Source of the DNA: Bacteroidia bacterium
GTDB lineage: Bacteria; Bacteroidota; Bacteroidia; Chitinophagales; Saprospiraceae
Reading direction: 5' to 3'
Assembly (NCBI GenBank): GCA_030431945.1
Contig: JAUIIF010000170.1
Span: 1-8,413 of the forward strand
DNA: 8,413 bases
Positions 6,955 to 8,413 of the stretch are shown piece after piece. Position 1 is the stretch's first letter, and each line of letters starts with the position of its first letter. Made by a program: the position numbers and the translations under genes. Under the pieces are notes generated by a model, which was not told where the DNA came from, did no database searches, and saw only the letters and a program-made list of their open reading frames with translations.

Positions 6955-8413
6955 TTAGAAGCGTACGATTTCCGTCATGCGCGCCTGCGGTCCCTGCGCG
7001 CGGGTCATGTCGCGAATCAGTTCGTAGTACTTGAAATTTTCCTCTCCGAGTTGTTCTTTGACGAGGGCATTGCCGAAACCTTCTGCCGCTTCTTCTCCGA
7101 GCAAATCTTCGATCAGCTGCTGCAGTGGCGGTTTAATTTTCGGGTAGTGCCCGACGCTTACTTCGTCGGGGTCGAGGGAGGCCAGGCGGGAGGCACAGGC
7201 AATTGCCTCGTCGAGGCCCGCCAGCTTATCCACCAGCCCCAGTTCGAGCGCCCGCCGCCCGGAATAAACCCGGCCCTGGGCAATTTCGCGCACCGTTTCG
7301 AGGGGCAGGTCACGGCCTGCGGCCACGCGCTCCAGGAAGGTAGCGTAGATGGCCTCCGTACGGGCGGTCATTACCATTTTTTCTTCTTCGCCCATGGAAC
7401 GGAAGGGGCTGAACGAATTGGCGTGGGGCGTCACATTTACCGTATCGAAGTTGATGCCCAGCTTATCGTTGAACATTTCCTCCATGATGGGGAACATACT
7501 GAATACACCGATGGAGCCGGTGATGGTGGATGGCTCGGCGAAGATCGAGTCGGCCCCCGCAGCAATGTAGTAACCGCCGCTGGCGGCTACGCTGCCCATG
7601 CTCACGACGAAGGGTTTGCCGGCTTCTTTGAGTTTCTCGGCAGCGTACCAGATGTTTTCGGAACTGCTGGCACTGCCACCACCACTATTTACGCGCAGCA
7701 CTACGGCCTTGACGTCGTCATCGTGCAGCAGGCGATCCAGTTCCTTAACGTACTTCTTATCACCGATACTGCCGTTAGGGGCTTTACCGTCAACGATGGT
7801 TCCTTCGGCCACCAGGACGGCAACCTCCTGGTTTCCGCGCCCTTTGAGTTTATTCATCCGGGCGGAGAAATAATCGGTAGCCGTAATGGTCTTGAGTTTA
7901 TCATCAGCATCGAAGCCGACCAGCTCGTGCAGGCGGGCTTCCACCTCGGAGGTACGCTTGATGCCGTCGATCAGGCCGCCGCTGACGGCCTCTTCCCCTT
8001 TCCAGCCCGCCAGGTTACCGGCGCGGGAGCGAACGTCTGCGGGGGACAGCTCCCGTGCCGCAGCAATGTCATTGACCAGGAAGGTGAACATATCGCCCAG
8101 GTATTCCCGGGTTTGTTGTTTGCTTTCCGGGCTCATGCTTTGCCGGCGGAAGGGCTCCGTCGCGCTCTTGAATTTTCCGGCGTAGAAAATTTCCATGCGG
8201 ACGCCGATCTTATCCATCAAGTTTTTGTAGAAAGGGATTTCTGCGCCAAAGCCACGAAAATCGACTACACCAAGCGGGCCGACGTAGATTTCGTCGCCCG
8301 CCGTGGCCAGGTAGTAGGCCGTCTGGTCGTAAAACGGCGCGTAGCTTACGACGAACTTACCGTTTTCACGGAAATCGAGCAACGCTTCGCGAATCAGGCG
8401 CAGCTTGGTGAAG
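6955..8413 (-). CDS. sppA: Signal peptide peptidase SppA, 67K type (5' partial)
   Basis: The frame is open to the window edge: ten codons precede the TTG at 8382 and read FTKLRLIREA, leading into ALLDFRENGKFVVSYA. That matches the SppA interior, so the start lies outside. SppA is an inner-membrane serine protease (S49) that degrades cleaved signal peptides, using a Ser/Lys dyad formed across two related domains. Both residues are visible: the Lys in AGKFKSATEPF (codon 8167-8169, fragment residue 82) and the Ser in SVAASGGYYIA (codon 7579-7581, residue 278). Their spacing of 196 is close to E. coli Lys209-Ser409. EPSTITGSIGVFS follows the Ser as usual. The 207 residues after the Ser match the E. 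coli length, so the full protein should be near 610 residues. The membrane anchor and about 125 N-terminal residues are missing here. The C-terminus ends TEIVRF. Confidence 0.94.
   Translation of the reverse strand, partial: FTKLRLIREALLDFRENGKFVVSYAPFYDQTAYYLATAGDEIYVGPLGVVDFRGFGAEIPFYKNLMDKIGVRMEIFYAGKFKSATEPFRRQSMSPESKQQTREYLGDMFTFLVNDIAAARELSPADVRSRAGNLAGWKGEEAVSGGLIDGIKRTSEVEARLHELVGFDADDKLKTITATDYFSARMNKLKGRGNQEVAVLVAEGTIVDGKAPNGSIGDKKYVKELDRLLHDDDVKAVVLRVNSGGGSASSSENIWYAAEKLKEAGKPFVVSMGSVAASGGYYIAAGADSIFAEPSTITGSIGVFSMFPIMEEMFNDKLGINFDTVNVTPHANSFSPFRSMGEEEKMVMTARTEAIYATFLERVAAGRDLPLETVREIAQGRVYSGRRALELGLVDKLAGLDEAIACASRLASLDPDEVSVGHYPKIKPPLQQLIEDLLGEEAAEGFGNALVKEQLGEENFKYYELIRDMTRAQGPQARMTEIVRF

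Overview
The window suggests a moderately GC-rich member of the Bacteroidota, possibly of the Saprospiria/Lewinella type (inference). Three things point there: a PorU-type C25 peptidase with a type IX secretion (T9SS) C-terminal domain, a lipoprotein with a typical Bacteroidota-style leader, and promoter-like TAnnTTTG elements in place of the E. coli -35/-10 pattern. I see no insertion sequence, phage gene, CRISPR array, tRNA or rRNA. Gene content looks like ordinary chromosomal core or near-core genome, and I did not find a convincing undescribed system.

Layout. Bases 1-5660 are read rightward. They hold the 3' part of porU (cut at the window edge), a small lipoprotein gene with its own predicted promoter, a 37-kDa nucleoid-associated protein gene (NdpA/YejK family) that may be transcribed without a leader, and a small DUF697 membrane-associated protein gene. 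Bases 5661-5755 are a convergent intergenic region with one strong rightward terminator and a weaker hairpin that could stop leftward transcription. Bases 5756-8413 are read leftward. They hold tesB (acyl-CoA thioesterase II, starting at TTG) and, upstream of it, sppA (signal peptide peptidase, 5' end cut at the window edge). sppA ends in a perfect 13-bp hairpin terminator. Between that terminator and tesB lie about 277 bases with no credible gene but several hairpins.

How the genes relate. PorU and SppA both act in the cell envelope on exported proteins: PorU processes T9SS cargo at the outer membrane, and SppA degrades cleaved signal peptides at the inner membrane. They are at opposite ends of the window on opposite strands, and nothing shows that they are co-regulated. 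NdpA and the DUF697 protein are separated by 56 bases on the same strand and may be co-transcribed. TesB is a housekeeping lipid-metabolism enzyme. The most useful points for follow-up are the predicted promoters, the uncharacterised lipoprotein next to porU, and the structured spacer upstream of tesB.
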